Shown piece by piece: positions 1 to 13,107 of a DNA stretch of 64,000 bases. Positions within the stretch are counted from its first letter, which is position 1, and every line of letters begins with the position of its first letter. The stretch is from NCBI RefSeq assembly GCF_021155775.2, contig NC_060235.2:8479193-8543192 (forward strand), read 5' to 3'. The notes beneath the pieces are model-generated. The model was given only the letters and a program-made list of their open reading frames with translations. It was not told the DNA's origin and did no database searches. Source of the stretch: Neodiprion pinetum (lineage: Eukaryota; Arthropoda; Insecta; Hymenoptera; Diprionidae). Made by a program: the position numbers and the translations under genes.

Positions 1-3000
1 ATTACCGAACGAGGTAACACAGACAGATTTACATCCTACAATCTGAATTGTAAGTATAGTGATATTACGAACTTTTATTTGTATAATATGTTTTTATTTA
101 TAATGTTTAAGACCACCAAGTTGTCAAATAAATGCATTTTAAAATCCAATAAATCCAATGAAGGCCAAAGTCTTCTTCGATATACTTTCCAATTCACGTC
201 AAATAGATAACAATACTATTCAATCTACCATTTCGAAATTCGAGCGTCCAATCGCAACGGAATCTTATCGTCGTCACGTCCTTCTAATCAGGTACACTAT
301 ACTTGTGGCATTCCCGGCACGCTTCACACCTTTTCTGTACCAGACCTAAAAATCTATATACGACATGAAGTGAAAACCCGATAAGAACTTCAGGTTATGG
401 GTTGAACAGTTTTCCAGTCACATTCATACAATGTTTTACTTTCGGAAAAAGGAATTTTTTATCAAACAAAGTTACTGATTTCTTGATCTCTTCAATGGGA
501 CGAACCTGGCTTGATTTTTCTCCAATCGATTTGTCAATGTTCACTTCAGGTCCGTAACTACTGGGTGAAGCGATTCTAAAAATCCGCAAAATGTATCAAA
601 TTTAATGAAAACTGAACGTATGCAAGATCTAGATTAAATGACTTCGGAAATTTATAGAAACTTAACCATCTTCAACAGGTTTTTGCATAAGCTTTCCATT
701 GTGTTGAAAAACTATCATTTTTGAGACTTGTGTACTCTACATTACGACCCGAAAAATGGAAAAGAAATTAGTGAAATATCCAGAAATATTTTACAATTCA
801 AATTATCTAAGCGAATGAGGATGTTCATTGCTGTCGCGAATCCTAATTTATCACTGTTGAAAAAATTGTTGGTTATTGTTAGACACTAGATTCGGATTTC
901 GCAGTTTTCTATTAAACGACAACCAGAGGCAAGTAGGATTAACAGACAAGGAAAGGTAAACTATTTTCAATTGAACAAACCTTAGGGATGAAAAATTGGT
1001 TTGATTTTGAAGTATTCTGGTAGAATCTTGCAAAGAGGTGAATTATACAGAAGCTTTATGTGACAAAAGATCAAAGAAGCAAGGATCTTGAGAATTAGAA
1101 AATTTGAGTGTAAACAGAGAATGGAGTAGAAAAATGCTCGATTCTTTTATTTCTGGAGATATTTTCCGACGTCTCGATGTCAGGCTTGGCCGTCTTTGAA
1201 ACACCGACAGTGAATCACGTGCTGCTTTAGAGCATACAGAATGAGAACCAATTAAATATTATAATATTCAGCAAAATATAAAACATGTATGAAGAATTCC
1301 AAATATCAATTCCAAGTGTTGAAAGCGCCAAGAGATAAAAATTTTATCACGGACTTTCTATTCTGTAGATCCGAGCCGAGCGTTAATGTAACGATAATTT
1401 GATTTAAAAGAGAAGCCGATCACGTAACCTAATCGGGTAAGTGATTGTTACGTTTTTCGCAGATTAAGATCGGGAGTTTTTTTTTAACATAATAGGACGT
1501 AGAAATATAGATAATTTAAACTAATTTGAAAGAGCTCTTGTACAGCAACGTACCTCATAAATCCTTGTAAGTGTCAACGTGAAGCAAACAATGTAATGAA
1601 ATTTTACAGCTTTAACCAAAAATGTAAAATGCAGTGGTCAGTCTCAAGATTAATTTATTCAACCACAGTAAATTACAACCAAACAAATATTACCCGTATT
1701 TAATAAGAAGCTGACTTTTTTTTTTACAAATATGGAGAAGAAATTACAGAAGCCGTTTCTCTCAATCAACTTATACTCGTGGTTGGCCAGAGAAATTTTT
1801 AAATTTTTATAGTACTTTTTCTAATTGCTACAAAAAAATGACCCTATCGAGAAGAAGTTTTACGCTATTCAGCACTCTTCGAAGCATGTAAAATAATGAA
1901 CGCTAGATGTCAGATTTCGATGACAAGTCTTCGTCGTCTGCGATCCTTTGGTGTATAAAAACAAAACCGCTCTTGCGGTTCTAAGTGCTCGTGGAATGCT
2001 TTGAGCTCTTCGAAGCGGGTAGATCGTAAAGATTTATTGCAAACTGCACCGTTTCCACTTAAAACTAGTACGTCTCCTTATGCAACTCTAAACGAGTGAA
2101 CCATGCCATACCTCATCATTAAACTCGAGTAGCTGGAATAAGACGAACCGCTCGTTTAAACCGAACGATAGGTACATACAGAGTTGAAGGAAAAGTTTTT
2201 TCTAACTTTTCCAACGAATTGCTCACTGCTTTTCCATGCCTTTGCACCGAGTAGTAATGATTACGAAGATATTTCCCTTCGATCCACTCATTTGCTAAAC
2301 CACATCATTCGCCTTTTATTACCTTTTTATCATCAGACGCTCGTAATGGTGTAAAAAAGATCAGTAGGAAATTAGCCGATTTTGGTGATGCTATGGTACG
2401 ACCACTGAGCATGAAGCCATCATGCAAAGATTCACCTTTGAACTTGAAGCCGGCTGTAAGAAATCTCTCAAGTCCGTAATCAAGGCGTAACACAGTTTGA
2501 GCAGAATAACGTTGAGCCGATCGTTAAGAAAATTATAATCACAAAAGATTCCTTAACGGGGTTAATTACGCCGCGTTTCACACTTAATTACCCAATACCT
2601 TCGCTAAAATTCTCTAGCTACAATCTTAGCTGAACCTGATAACAACTTCCGTCACATGGAATAAGAGTTTGCTAATAAAATCGAGTCGTCAGGGCTGAAA
2701 CTTGTTTTATTAGCTAAAGTTACAACACGAGTGGTCAATCGTTGGCTCAATTGGCATGAAACACGCGACCACTGTATCATCAAGCTTTCAGATGGAACAA
2801 CATGAATAGTATTTATGCGCAGGAGAGGTCATTTCGTTACCTCTTAAGTGAATGTCAAGGGGTTCTCGGTATCGGCAAGTACTCGCAGATAATAGTATGA
2901 ATACATTAATATGCGGTGACGTTTACGGTATTCAGTGATACTGTACATACAACACCAAGTGGTCGTGGTAAACCGCACCAAACGCACCACCTAAGAGGTT

Positions 3001-3399
3001 TCAGAGTAATGGGTTTCAAATTCACCGCTACGAACCTAATGGCACATATACTACAATGGTTGAACTCGTCCTGAGACTATTGACGATTATATGAAGGAAT
3101 GTTCCATTTAAATTCAATTCTGTTGTATCTACGCCTGACTTGATTCACTTGGCGAAAAAGATGACGGAATAAAAAGTATCTCGATAAGTGATCTGCAGTC
3201 TACTAACCCAATCTACTGTTGACCAGCTTCTCATTGGCGGTGAATTTACCTGATAGATTCTGAATCGAGTAATAAGAATTGAAATCTATATGTATCAGAG
3301 GAAAGTCCTTTTGGAATTTATGCAAACTCAAAGTTACGCCCAGGAACGTTCTACTGAAAAGTCTTTCGATTGTGCCTGAATCATCTTGTTCTTGTTTGA
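1..3399. other. Non-coding stretch, nothing recognised
   Basis: AT-rich DNA with no long open frame that I recognise. On the minus strand, 395-577 is open for about 60 codons, is preceded by an acceptor-like sequence and ends in TAA. Also on the minus strand, 2333-2457 lies between a TTACAG acceptor-like and an AAAAG|GTAATA donor-like sequence. Either could be an isolated exon, but neither peptide resembles a family I know and AT-rich DNA produces such signals by chance. A TATAAAA string at about 1953-1959 is not supported by any downstream gene. Confidence 0.4.
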
Positions 3400-3665
3400 C
3401 TTGATACGAATTCACCTAAGATTACTTGAAGTCATATCAACTTGGTTGAATTGACTTGAAGTCACTGAGAGTTATGTGAAATGGTCTGTAGTTGAGTTAC
3501 ACGATTAAAGGCAGACAGGCTTATAACTTTAATCCACCTAAAGTCGTGTCAAATTATTTCAAGATCATGTTAAGTCAGTCAAAGTAACTTAAATTCACGT
3601 TGAGATCATATGAAGCCACGTGAAAATATTTAAAATCACTTGAAATTAGTTGACGTAATACGAAT
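3400..3665. repeat. Degenerate short-motif array (ACTTGAAGTCA-like)
   Basis: The stretch is built largely from diverged copies of an 11-12 bp motif resembling ACTTGAAGTCA, for example cttgaagtca, cttgaagtcact, cacgttgagatca, catatgaagcca and cacttgaaatta. Copies are not in strict register, so this looks like an old decayed minisatellite or a cryptically simple patch. A weaker field of GACTTTG/TTGAACT-like words recurs at about 10.3-11.05 kb. Confidence 0.55.
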
Positions 3666-5461
3666 CGTAGAAATATCATTTCTTCAGTTATCAGTAATTC
3701 CTATACTGAGCTTTGTTTTCCAGGAAAGATGTATCTGAAAAATTTTATTCAATTTGTCACCAGGCTTACAATTAGTCGCCTACGTAAGTCCTCCACTCAA
3801 ATTCGACACTCAAGCGAGATTGAAACTTGCAGGTCGAATGGCATGGTAATAAATTCACTGTGTAGCCAGGCTGCCCAACAGCTAGTAATTTGTTAATACG
3901 GATGAGACCGTTCGGAAATTGCATTGGTAATCATTCATTGGGTTATCGACTAGTTGCAACAATTCCGTGGTTGGTTCTCATTTCAGAAGCGAACGGGGTG
4001 AATAATTCCATCAGGCGTACTTTCGGATACCGCACTGCAAATTCATCAAATCTAACAGGTTAACACCGACGGTTTGTATACGAATGATGGAACAATGTCT
4101 TCTGACGTCGTAAGTATTTCATTTGAAATTGTCTGCTAATGGAGTTCATTAATCATCGTCACCATACAAAGCAATTATATAAAGCTATACGTTTTCATGG
4201 AAGCTTTCGTCTCTCTGTCATCCCTGGGCGTTCTGAGGAGACCTCGCTGATGCCCCCGTCCTATAATTGCAAGGGCTTAACGTGCCTAGAACGAATAAGC
4301 ACACGTCGCTTTGGGCTCTTGTGTTAAGCGTCAGGAAACTTAACGTTTTAGAACAGGGTGAATTAGGACAAGTCACTGCGGTATCTGACCTCGAGTAAGT
4401 CTCGGCAAGGCTGAGATAGTTCGTCCATCAGAAAGCGGTGCCAGAGTTCCCGGCGTGAGACCGTTGGAGGAAAGTCGAGCTCGAGGGGTGAAAAGGAAGA
4501 CGAAAGACACGGGAAGGAAGTCTAACAATCTCAAGAGATTAATGGTCTGCGTACTAGGACCACTTCTGTCCTATTAGCAAGCGGGTACGTGGTTCTTACA
4601 AATTGACGTCAGGCGGAACCTGCTAGTCTGGGCTCAATCAGTGATCATAGAAAGTGACGAAGCTGCGTATTGTACACCAATTTTACAGCTACCGGCACAG
4701 TGGGATCCAAACACATCAAAAACTGCGGTGAGCGTGAGTGATCGTGATCAGGACTTTTGGTACCTTGGACAATACATCCGATGGATTGACAAGATCTATG
4801 CGAATTCCACGAATCCACCCACCGTTGCATGATATCGATTACGACGAACGTCCAGCTCCTGGATTCCAAAAGCATCCTCTCGCTTCTCCCAGCTTGTCTC
4901 CTTGAAAAGATTAATTGCACAGAAAAACGCTCACGCTATGCGATATTACACTGGGCAGAATTTCGTCACGGTTGTTCTAGTCTGCCGTGACAAATCCAGT
5001 ATACGTAGACGTGAACGTAGTTTCACAAAACGTTGCTGTCCCAACTAGGCATACTCGATACTCTAGATTCTCTACAGCGTGACGACAGGTCATCTGCAAG
5101 TCAATAGCTGCGATGAATTCATGTTTACTGTATTCGTCAGGTTCGAATATTCGTCAGAGAAACGAACAAATTCGCGATTGCTTTCTCGTAAGTATGTTGA
5201 AAAAAGCGCGTCGAGTGAAATGAAGTGTTTCGGAGCACTGCGAATTATTTCGCTTGTAATTAATTATGCCAGTACTGCGAGTGGCTGTAAACTGACCACT
5301 TTGTACCTTTGTCTCTAAGCCTCCGGCCAGTAAGTCTGCGTAGTCATATTTGCTAAAGTAAGAAATGTGACCTTCGGAAAATGTGCTTGAAGTTGACAGA
5401 TGCGGGGAAACCACTGTGGTGGGTGTGCAGCGCTCCACACCTCGAAATTTAGTCAGTTCTG
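3666..5461. other. Non-coding stretch with one weak exon-like segment
   Basis: There is no recognisable gene. The segment 4580-4830 on the plus strand is open for about 80 codons, and inside it 4690-4728 is flanked by TTTTACAG and GTGAGC, which mimic splice sites. The peptide, which includes the string LPAQWDPNTSKTA, is not from a family I recognise. A patch near 4440-4510 is CpG-richer and contains CGAGGGG, related to the CGAGGGT word described in the findings. Confidence 0.3.
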
Positions 5462-5640
5462 CACTAAGAAACATTTCATTTGTTATAGTAACTAGAAAAA
5501 CTTAGTAAAACAGGTATCGTCAAAAAAACTGTTTAGATATTGTTTTGATGGCGAAAAACCAGGTACACGTAACCATTTGGCGCTATTGCCGATCCTTTTT
5601 TGGTAATTGCAATGCAACATCAGTTTGTTCCGGTATGCAC
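5462..5640 (+). mobile_element. Truncated copy of inverted-repeat element (family of 12694-13107)
   Basis: From CACTAAGAAAC at 5462 this segment aligns nearly continuously with 12694-12850. Shared blocks include taactagaaaaa, agtaaaacaggtatcgt, gtaaccattt, gcgctattg and tttttggtaattgca. The similarity stops around 5640, and the right-hand terminal repeat of the second copy is not found here. It is probably a 3'-truncated or diverged member of the same non-autonomous family. The adjacent minus-strand open frame (5154-5474) runs into the element end and I do not regard it as a gene. Confidence 0.7.
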
Positions 5641-6101
5641 GGTTCACTATTTTTGTATCGTTGATCAAACAGAGTCGTTTCAATAGGCTTTTGACAAGAA
5701 AACCGACAGTCTTCCAATTATAACTAGTATTGAAATCGGATTTTCACGAAGCGTTTTATGATAAAACGGTTTTTCTGATAGTTTTGTGGATGGTGTCATA
5801 AAAACCTCCACCATACAATTGTAGGCGGTTAAAGCAGCTGTCATCTAGTTCATTAATAAAATATCTGAACAGGATAGAGTTGCTCATGAAAGTCATTTTC
5901 TAATGTCAACCTTATTTGTTTTTTTATACTTCATATTTCACTTCAATGTATACTTTGTCATAAACGGTTCAAAACGAGTGAAGGTGCAGAAACGCGTGCA
6001 GAATTTTACCCCGCAGTAATCTTATAATCGAATCGCGTATTATCCAATACAAGTGTATACAGAATAAAGGTTCTTTTTGAACATCGGTAACAGGCTCCAG
6101 A
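5641..6101. other. Non-coding stretch, nothing recognised
   Basis: AT-rich DNA between the truncated element copy and the hairpin. I see no exon, RNA gene or further terminal repeat. Confidence 0.4.
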
Positions 6102-6267
6102 TAATTAGTCCTACTATCTGAGACAAAATTCACATCATCATATCATGCAATCACAACGAATTTCACTACCTCCAAATGAAACAAAAATCAGATTTCAAGG
6201 GTGCGCAATTCGTCGCTATTGCATGATATGATGATGTGATTTTTTTCCCAGATAGTAGCACTAATTA
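6102..6267. mobile_element. 166-bp hairpin, MITE-like
   Basis: Positions 6102-6151 and 6218-6267 are inverted copies, with 46 of 50 positions matching by hand count. The complementarity continues, weaker, toward the centre: the segment around 6152-6166 pairs with the one around 6203-6217. Almost the whole 166 bp could therefore fold as one stem with a small loop near 6180-6195. This is the form of a palindromic MITE. A transcript would also resemble an unusually long primary microRNA hairpin, though there is no evidence of expression. Confidence 0.75.
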
Positions 6268-6519
6268 CCACTGAAACCTCGCAATAACAAATTTTTTTGA
6301 ACATTACTACTCTTACAGTAAAATTATACACTCAGAACTTTTTTCGTCACGGGTTAAAGTTGTGATAAAAATCTGCAAAAATTAAGCAATTTCTTTTAAA
6401 TCATTTGAAGTTGTTTATGGGGGTGGGTATCTTTGAAAATATTCGTCAACACTCAAAATATGGGACACCCTAATGTCCCGTCCGTTTATTCGGTCAGCCT
6501 TCACCTTCGCAGCGTTAAT

Positions 6520-6853
6520 ACGGAGAGTCGTTTTCCCTTTTTTTTTTTTCATTTTTTTTTTTTTTATCTGGTCATTGAAAAGCTTGGTGAACGCAAGCCT
6601 GCGTGTAGTTACATGTATGTACAATATATGTATATACATAGATTTCGCTGACTGGCCCAGTTGTCGGATTGAGTCGCGTATCTCATAGTGGCGAAGGAAG
6701 AAAGAGATGAGAGGGAAATAAAAAAAAAAAAGGGGGCGGAAAGGGGGAAAAAAAAATTCCTTTCAACAGAATTGAAGCCGGACTAAACCACAGCGAGAAA
6801 CTTTTGCGCCAGCCTGGTGAATTCGTGTCGACTGTACCCTCCCCCCCCCCTCC

Positions 6854-6884
<31 letters not shown>

Positions 6885-6890
6885 ACTCAA
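6520..6890. repeat. Low-complexity poly-T, polypurine and (CT)n tract
   Basis: T runs at about 6537-6564 are followed by an A/G-only stretch at about 6690-6755, a C run at 6841-6850 and a (CT)n microsatellite at about 6858-6884. The open frames predicted here (poly-Phe, poly-Arg/Glu peptides) are translations of the simple sequence and are not genes. Confidence 0.85.
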
Positions 6891-9800
6891 CAATGCCTGC
6901 ATGGCTCGCGTCGCCTTTGCGGGGTCGTAAGTCAGCTGCAGGGTGAACGCGTGACGTCGACATCCGCTCGCCATGCAATAAACTCATATTTCTTTGAAGG
7001 ATATTTCATACCTGGCTTATCTCGTTGATCCTCCGATGATTTTTTATGCACTTTTTATTTTCCACCACCACCCTTCTATATATCTCACACGCTTATCGCG
7101 CTCTTCATTTTTGTTCTTTTCTCTCTACGGGTTCATGCTCTGCCATTGAGGATATTACTTCAAGAATGGACTGAAACGATTCACTCACTTGTCTGTTATC
7201 GATGTGATATTTTCGTTATCTTGTGTAAAATGGAATTTTCATACGGCAGAAATTCTGATTTTGAGTAAATCGGTCACTCAAATTCTGCAGGTTACTGCAT
7301 ATTAATACACGGACTGGGCTTATCAATCAATTCCGCAGTGATTACATTTCTTATTATAAGACGGTTGGAAAATAATTTGTCAATAATCAAGCCTGCGGTA
7401 AATTTTACCTCTAAATTCGTTCGATTTTTATTTCATTAATCAATTTTCATATTCTGTGGAACGGATTAGGTTCGATAAATCGTAAAACTCTCCAGCGGTG
7501 AATTGAAAATTTTCTTTGATGTCAGAAAAATGTAATCATATCAGACGGCAGGGTGTGAGGTGTAATCGTTGCTACTTCTGAAACGTAATAAATTACACCC
7601 TAAGAATTATTCCTGGGATGAGTTGATCAATCGACGCGGATTTAGGATAATTCCGCGTTATTGCAGAAGCGACGAAAAGACGCAACGCGAGTGGATCAAA
7701 ATTGCAGTCTGTAATATAAAACACGCAAAAATTAAGCCGAACTCGAAGACTTACCGACAAACATGAAGCTGTACAAACGACGCGATGAAATTGACGAAGA
7801 GAAACAGGAAAGAGTTGGTAATATTACAAACGAGTCCTGCACAGACAATTGATCGAAAAAAATTCTTGGCATATCTTTTCAAATTTCATACTTGACATTA
7901 AGAGATCGTTTACTGTGCGATGTGACGGTGAATAACACAGTTATGCAAAAAAATATTTTATTTCAGCTGCATGGGATGTTTTTGGTAAATATTATGTTTT
8001 TAATTAAGTGCGCAGAATCTACAATTTGACTTTCATTTTCATCCACCACGTACAGTATTTTTGCAGCCTTTAAGGTTTTTGCGTAAAAAAAGCATAACAA
8101 TAATTAAAAAAAACCACCATTTCGTTACCGTGAACTAAACAATATTTCTTATGAAATTAAACAAATAATTTCTTCATGAAATCTACTTAACATTCCGTCT
8201 TCATTCTTTTTGCCTGTGAAACCTTTTCCTCATTTCTTTCATACTTCTCCGAACACGCTCCCGCTTTTCATTTTCTGTTTCCCTGTTTGTATTTATTTTT
8301 GAGTCTCACTTTGATACACGCGAAATGAAATTAAGGAATCACTTTTGCATAGGATTTTTCGAATCAAGAATAGGATGCCAGGTTTCGAGTTAAACAAGAG
8401 TTTTAATCTAAATGAAACTACAAGCACGAGTTCGAGAAAAAATCTGACGTGTGGAATTCATTTAGTAATTTTCGCAGTTTCAGTGAGTAAAAATCTATAA
8501 GAAACTGTATAAAAAAGACCTGTGCATCTCTTTGGCTGCAGACCTGTGTAGTTAGCGTTTGCTGACCTCATATTATACTCACATAAGTTATCACATTGCT
8601 CCTTTATTTCGAATTAAAGATGACGAAATGAGAAAATATTCCCATCAAAGTTCTATAAAAAGTTACGAATGCAAGAATTTAATTTTATAAACCAAGGAGT
8701 TACAATCGATCTACGAAGTTATAATCATGGATTGTAGCAGAATTTATGTAACGAAATATATAATATTTTCGTATAAAACGGCCATGCTGTGTTTGACGGA
8801 ATTCTTTTATTACTCGTGAATTGGATCGATCGTAATGCCAACTGATTTTCCTTTTCCAATATTCCACGCACTGTTCCTTCCGCAGTATAATTCTCTTAAT
8901 TTTACCCAAAACCGCAACTGCCACGAGCCTTGGAATTTCTGCTTCAAACACCAAAAGGAATCCCTGAATATTAATGATATTGTGAGAGGAGATCGACGGA
9001 CAAAATTCAAAGTCCGCACAGTTGAACGCGGAAAATGGACTTACGTCTGTTTAGACAATATTCAAAATTACGAATAAATTGGACATTCCATTTTTCTTTA
9101 TAACTTTGGCAATTGTCTAAGAAATGGGCATTGGAATTATTCCATTTCGTACCGTTCTTAACTGATTTGAAGGTGGGAATAATCCTTGAAAATCTTGCAA
9201 ACCGTAATTTCTACGCGTTGACCGTAATAGTGACTGAAAAAATTGCGTTAAAGTGCTGAACAAAATGTTTTCCCCATCTCGTCGAAACACAGTAATTTTA
9301 TTCCTTCTCAACGGTGTTCTCGCCTCGAGGAGTACGGTGATTATATGCACTCCGTGTATGAAATGTGTGTCTCTACTTTACCTAAAGCCTTCCATTTATA
9401 CATCGCGAATATTATTTCCCCTCCAAGCGTGTATTCATGTACTTGTAACTCACTTGAGACTCGGTTCGTTCTAAGTGTGATAATTACATATTTGCAAGAA
9501 CGCATCTGGCTTTCAGATCGTTGAGTTGGATGTTTACTCGTATCAACTTCCCGTTCCGGGCCAACAAATCACGAAAAGAGCAGTCGAATCGCGAATCCAA
9601 CGAGGAAATTAGCGTTGAGAATAATAGAGCATTCCGTCAGAAGGTGGAACGACATCGTAACCGATGAACACCTGTTGGAGATTTTACATTAGAGTGATTT
9701 GTTGGTCTCCTAAAAAATTAACTCAATCAATTGTCCAATTCTCCCTAACGAATGAAATCTCGTTTATCACGAGCCAAGGTTTTACATACCGTAATTCGTG

Positions 9801-10290
9801 AAAATACTTTCTCGCGCGTTGATAACGGATGAAACAATCCGAAGAAATGTGTAAAATTCTCTATTTTCATTAATTGACACCATCTCAATTCTCTGACATC
9901 GTAATATTCCGTACCGCATAATGGAAATTCTTTCGAACTGTTCGACTCTGTTTTTTTGTTTTTCTTTTGTTCACCTCGTGTGAAAATACGCCGGAGATGA
10001 TTGAACGGCGCGAGTGAAATCGTGATCGATTTTTATCCCCCGAGTTCAAGCTTGGAATGCCTTTTGTTTTCAGCCCCGTGACGACGTGAACGAGCGAATA
10101 TCGGCGAACGAGGGATGAGGGTGACCGCATGAATCGTGCCTTGCACCCGATCAAAGTGGAAAAATACAATGTGCTTTAGACCGATGTGGCACGCGATAAT
10201 CGAGCTGCTTTTCTGCGCTTATACGACTCGCGTCGTTTCTAAACTAAACGCCTGTTTCATTTTTCGGATGATTTATCCTCTCAGAGATTA
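6891..10290. other. Non-coding stretch, nothing recognised
   Basis: No exon with convincing splice sites, no RNA gene and no terminal repeats were found. Several open frames of 60-95 codons occur (for example 8835-9074 plus and 9885-10169 minus), but their peptides match no family I know and they overlap open frames on the opposite strand. Confidence 0.4.
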
Positions 10291-11060
10291 TAACCACTCG
10301 ACTCTCTGATCCATGCGCACTTGACTTTGAACCGACGAAACTTGAAAGGATTTCACGGATTGAATAGCTGATTCTTATCGCGCAATTTCAAACTCTGCTG
10401 CTAGACTTTTGAGTCTTTATTATTTGAACTAATTTTATGACTGAAAATCACTTTGCTGCACTTCGAGTGTCGTCGTTGTGCTTTAAAATCTGCTTCTAGT
10501 TCGTATGTATCGAACTGACTTTGCTTCGAGTGATTGATCATTTTTACAATCCGAAAAACGTCACATTCTCTGAATTTGATTTACTTCGAGATGTTGAGTT
10601 GACTTAAAATTTATCTAATCGTAAATAAAATGTCTCAGCAGGTCTATTTTATGTTTTAGTTATTTGTTACATTTCTGTTAGTAAATATGATACAAATTAT
10701 TATAATCTTAACATTTGAATTGTCGTATCAACATTTAATTTCTACATCATACTTTTTTTTCACTTAGTTATGCATTAAAAAATGATTGAATCAACCCAAA
10801 ACTTCTAATGGACTTGCTCGGACATTTTTTTTCTAACTGTGCGCATTAGTTTGACCAACTTCGCATAAGCGTGAGTTACTTTTTAAGACCTAAAGTGAAC
10901 CCATGCAGACAAATAGCCTGACTTTGCTTTAAGCACCTGCAACTTTGTTAAGCAATAATATGTGTGCAAGTCATTTCGCGTGACTCTGACAAACTCAAAG
11001 TCATTCTAAGTGGCTTTGTATTACTTGACACCTGACTTTAGTTCTGTTCATGTTTCCCGA
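10290..11060. repeat. Weak degenerate array of GACTTTG-like words
   Basis: The words gactttga, gactttg, tgactttag, cttcgagtg and ttgactt recur at irregular spacing through this stretch. It resembles the clearer patch at 3400-3665 and may be an older version of the same kind of decayed short-period repeat. Register is too poor to define a unit length by eye. Confidence 0.3.
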
Positions 11061-12693
11061 TTAGCACAGGACGATCTTAAAACGACCTTAGACGTCATTA
11101 GATCTTATTTTGGGCTAATGTCAGTGTTGGATGATTTCGTACCACTTATTATGTAATTTAGATAATTTTATCCAAGACAAACTACGCTAATAAACCTGCT
11201 GCTTAACCTCATCATTTTTACGACATAAAAAAAGGTCAAGAAGTTAGAATTTAGTAAAAATAAATAACTTAATAAAAACGTCCTTCCGATAGAAGCTCTA
11301 TCTAATCTGATACTCGAAAAAAAAAAAAAATAAACTGTTCGAGTACAACAAATATTTTTCCACGGGTGGCAATAAAGAATAATGAGTTACTCAGAGTGAA
11401 TTTTACTTCATCCTACCAAATCCTTCGTTGCCTTGATAAGAGAAAAAAAGATTAATCGCAGCGGCACAATATTTTTCCTTCGCCAGCTGGAAAGAAAAAC
11501 ATTCCGTTATCTTGACTTTCCTCTACTTCGATACACTTTTGACGAGTGCATATTGCTACTTCAGTTCAAATATCATTTAATAGGCATAACTTTCGTTACT
11601 TCACAAGATGCGGAGTTCTTCCAAGTTATTCGCCGTGGCTCAAAGAGCATCAATAAAAACAGGAAGAACAAATTCCTCCGAGATACTTCAGATTAAAAAC
11701 CTCAAGTAAATCACAGATACTTCAAGTAAGTTTGATATAAATTGAAATTGTTTTTATTCCCAATGCATTTCAGCCGTAACCACCATCTCGCATTACACTA
11801 TTCACACGTTATCCTTGTCTTTGAAAATATTATCGTCTGACCATGGTTTCTGATGTCTCGAGTTATTTTTTATCTCGGGTCTCGAGAATTCTCGACCAGG
11901 AACTCCCGGGAACTCTCAAATTTCTTTAAAACTTTTGTAAAATTATAAAATCGTTAATTAAATGCAAAGTAAAATTAAGCTTATCAATAATCATCAACAT
12001 TTATTATTTATTAAGTCTTGTTTAAATGGAAATTTTAATTACTTGCACATTTTCCTTAAAAAAAAACCAACTCAATTAAACTTTCAGTACCTTCTTGTAA
12101 AACTTTTAATTTGTCTTTTTATTAAGAAGTAGGTACTTTGAATATTTATCTTAGCTTCCTCTCCGAGGTAAGTGAAAATATCAATCACACAGTCTTTTTT
12201 TCAATTATTCAAATAGTCGATACTTGAAGTTTCTTCGTAGAAACAATCTTTACATTAAAGTTACATATAATCAGAGTGTGATTTCTCGATTTCTCAACGC
12301 ATTTTTCTCGTCTCAAGTAAAGCCACATTTCCCAAGAATTCTCGCTTCGCGAAGCCTCGACCAAAAACCCTGCGTCTGAAACTCTTGACCGAATAAAATT
12401 CACTGATACAAAATAAGTAGCTAAATTCAACCTTGAGATTGCAAATCACGGCAGACGGATTCAGCCAAGGCAAGTGTATCAATTATTGACCTTGTCCCAA
12501 TTAATCACCTTCTTTGGTAGCATCCGGTTGATCCTTGGTTCTAAAATTGCAAAAAAATAAATTCATAGTGTCTAATCCTCTATTAATTGGTTTCAGTCAT
12601 CCAGAAGTTCACAATTCGTACCGTCAACTTATGATTTTGGAAAATAAAAGGGTCCGAAAAAATTGTCGGCCCTAAACGTATCAATGACTGGTA
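11060..12693. other. Non-coding stretch with TCTCGAG/AATTCTCG words
   Basis: No gene is recognised. Two short segments, about 11852-11920 and 12283-12395, share the words TCTCG, GAATTCTCG and CTCGACC in similar order. They may be remnants of one dispersed repeat. The remainder is AT-rich. Confidence 0.35.
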
Positions 12694-13107
12694 CACTGAG
12701 AAAAATTCTATTTGTTACGGTAACTAGAAAAATTCAGTAAAACAGGTATCGTTAAAAAAAACTCTTTGAATATTGTTGGAATTACGAAAAACGAGGTACG
12801 CGTAACCATTTTGCGCTATTGACAATCTTTTTTGGTAATTGCATCTTCAGTTTACTCTACTTTTTTAGTTAAACAAGGCTTTAGCATGAATTTATTGTTG
12901 CACAGGCATTAAATTTTCGCAACAATTACAGGAAAATATAGTAACGGTGATCGTGATGAGAAAGAATAGTAACGAATACTAGACTTTCCGGTAACAGCCA
13001 GAAAACTAATTTTCATTTTATACCTAGAACTATATTTTTGAATTGCAGTAAAAAATGAAAATAGTTAAGGACCGAGCGGTAACCGTAACTGAAAATTTCT
13101 CTCGGTC
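12694..13107. mobile_element. About 414-bp inverted-repeat element, possibly Tc1/mariner-type MITE
   Basis: The left end (CACTGAGAAAAATTCTATTT, then GTTACGGTAAC) is the imperfect inverse of the right end (GTTACGGTTACC complement, closing with CTCTCGGTC), over about 29 bp. A TA dinucleotide lies directly outside each end (12692-12693 and 13108-13109), consistent with the TA target duplication of Tc1/mariner elements. There is no transposase frame. A partial second copy lies at 5462-5640, which supports this being a dispersed element rather than a chance palindrome. Confidence 0.75.

Noticed and set aside
5154..5474. Possible reverse-transcriptase motif YDYADLL in a minus-strand frame
   Set aside because: No flanking RT motifs, and the surrounding peptide is unrelated. 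The frame also runs into a MITE end.
6415..6974. Several poly-Phe, poly-Arg or poly-Glu frames
   Set aside because: They come from T runs and the (CT)n/(GA)n microsatellite.
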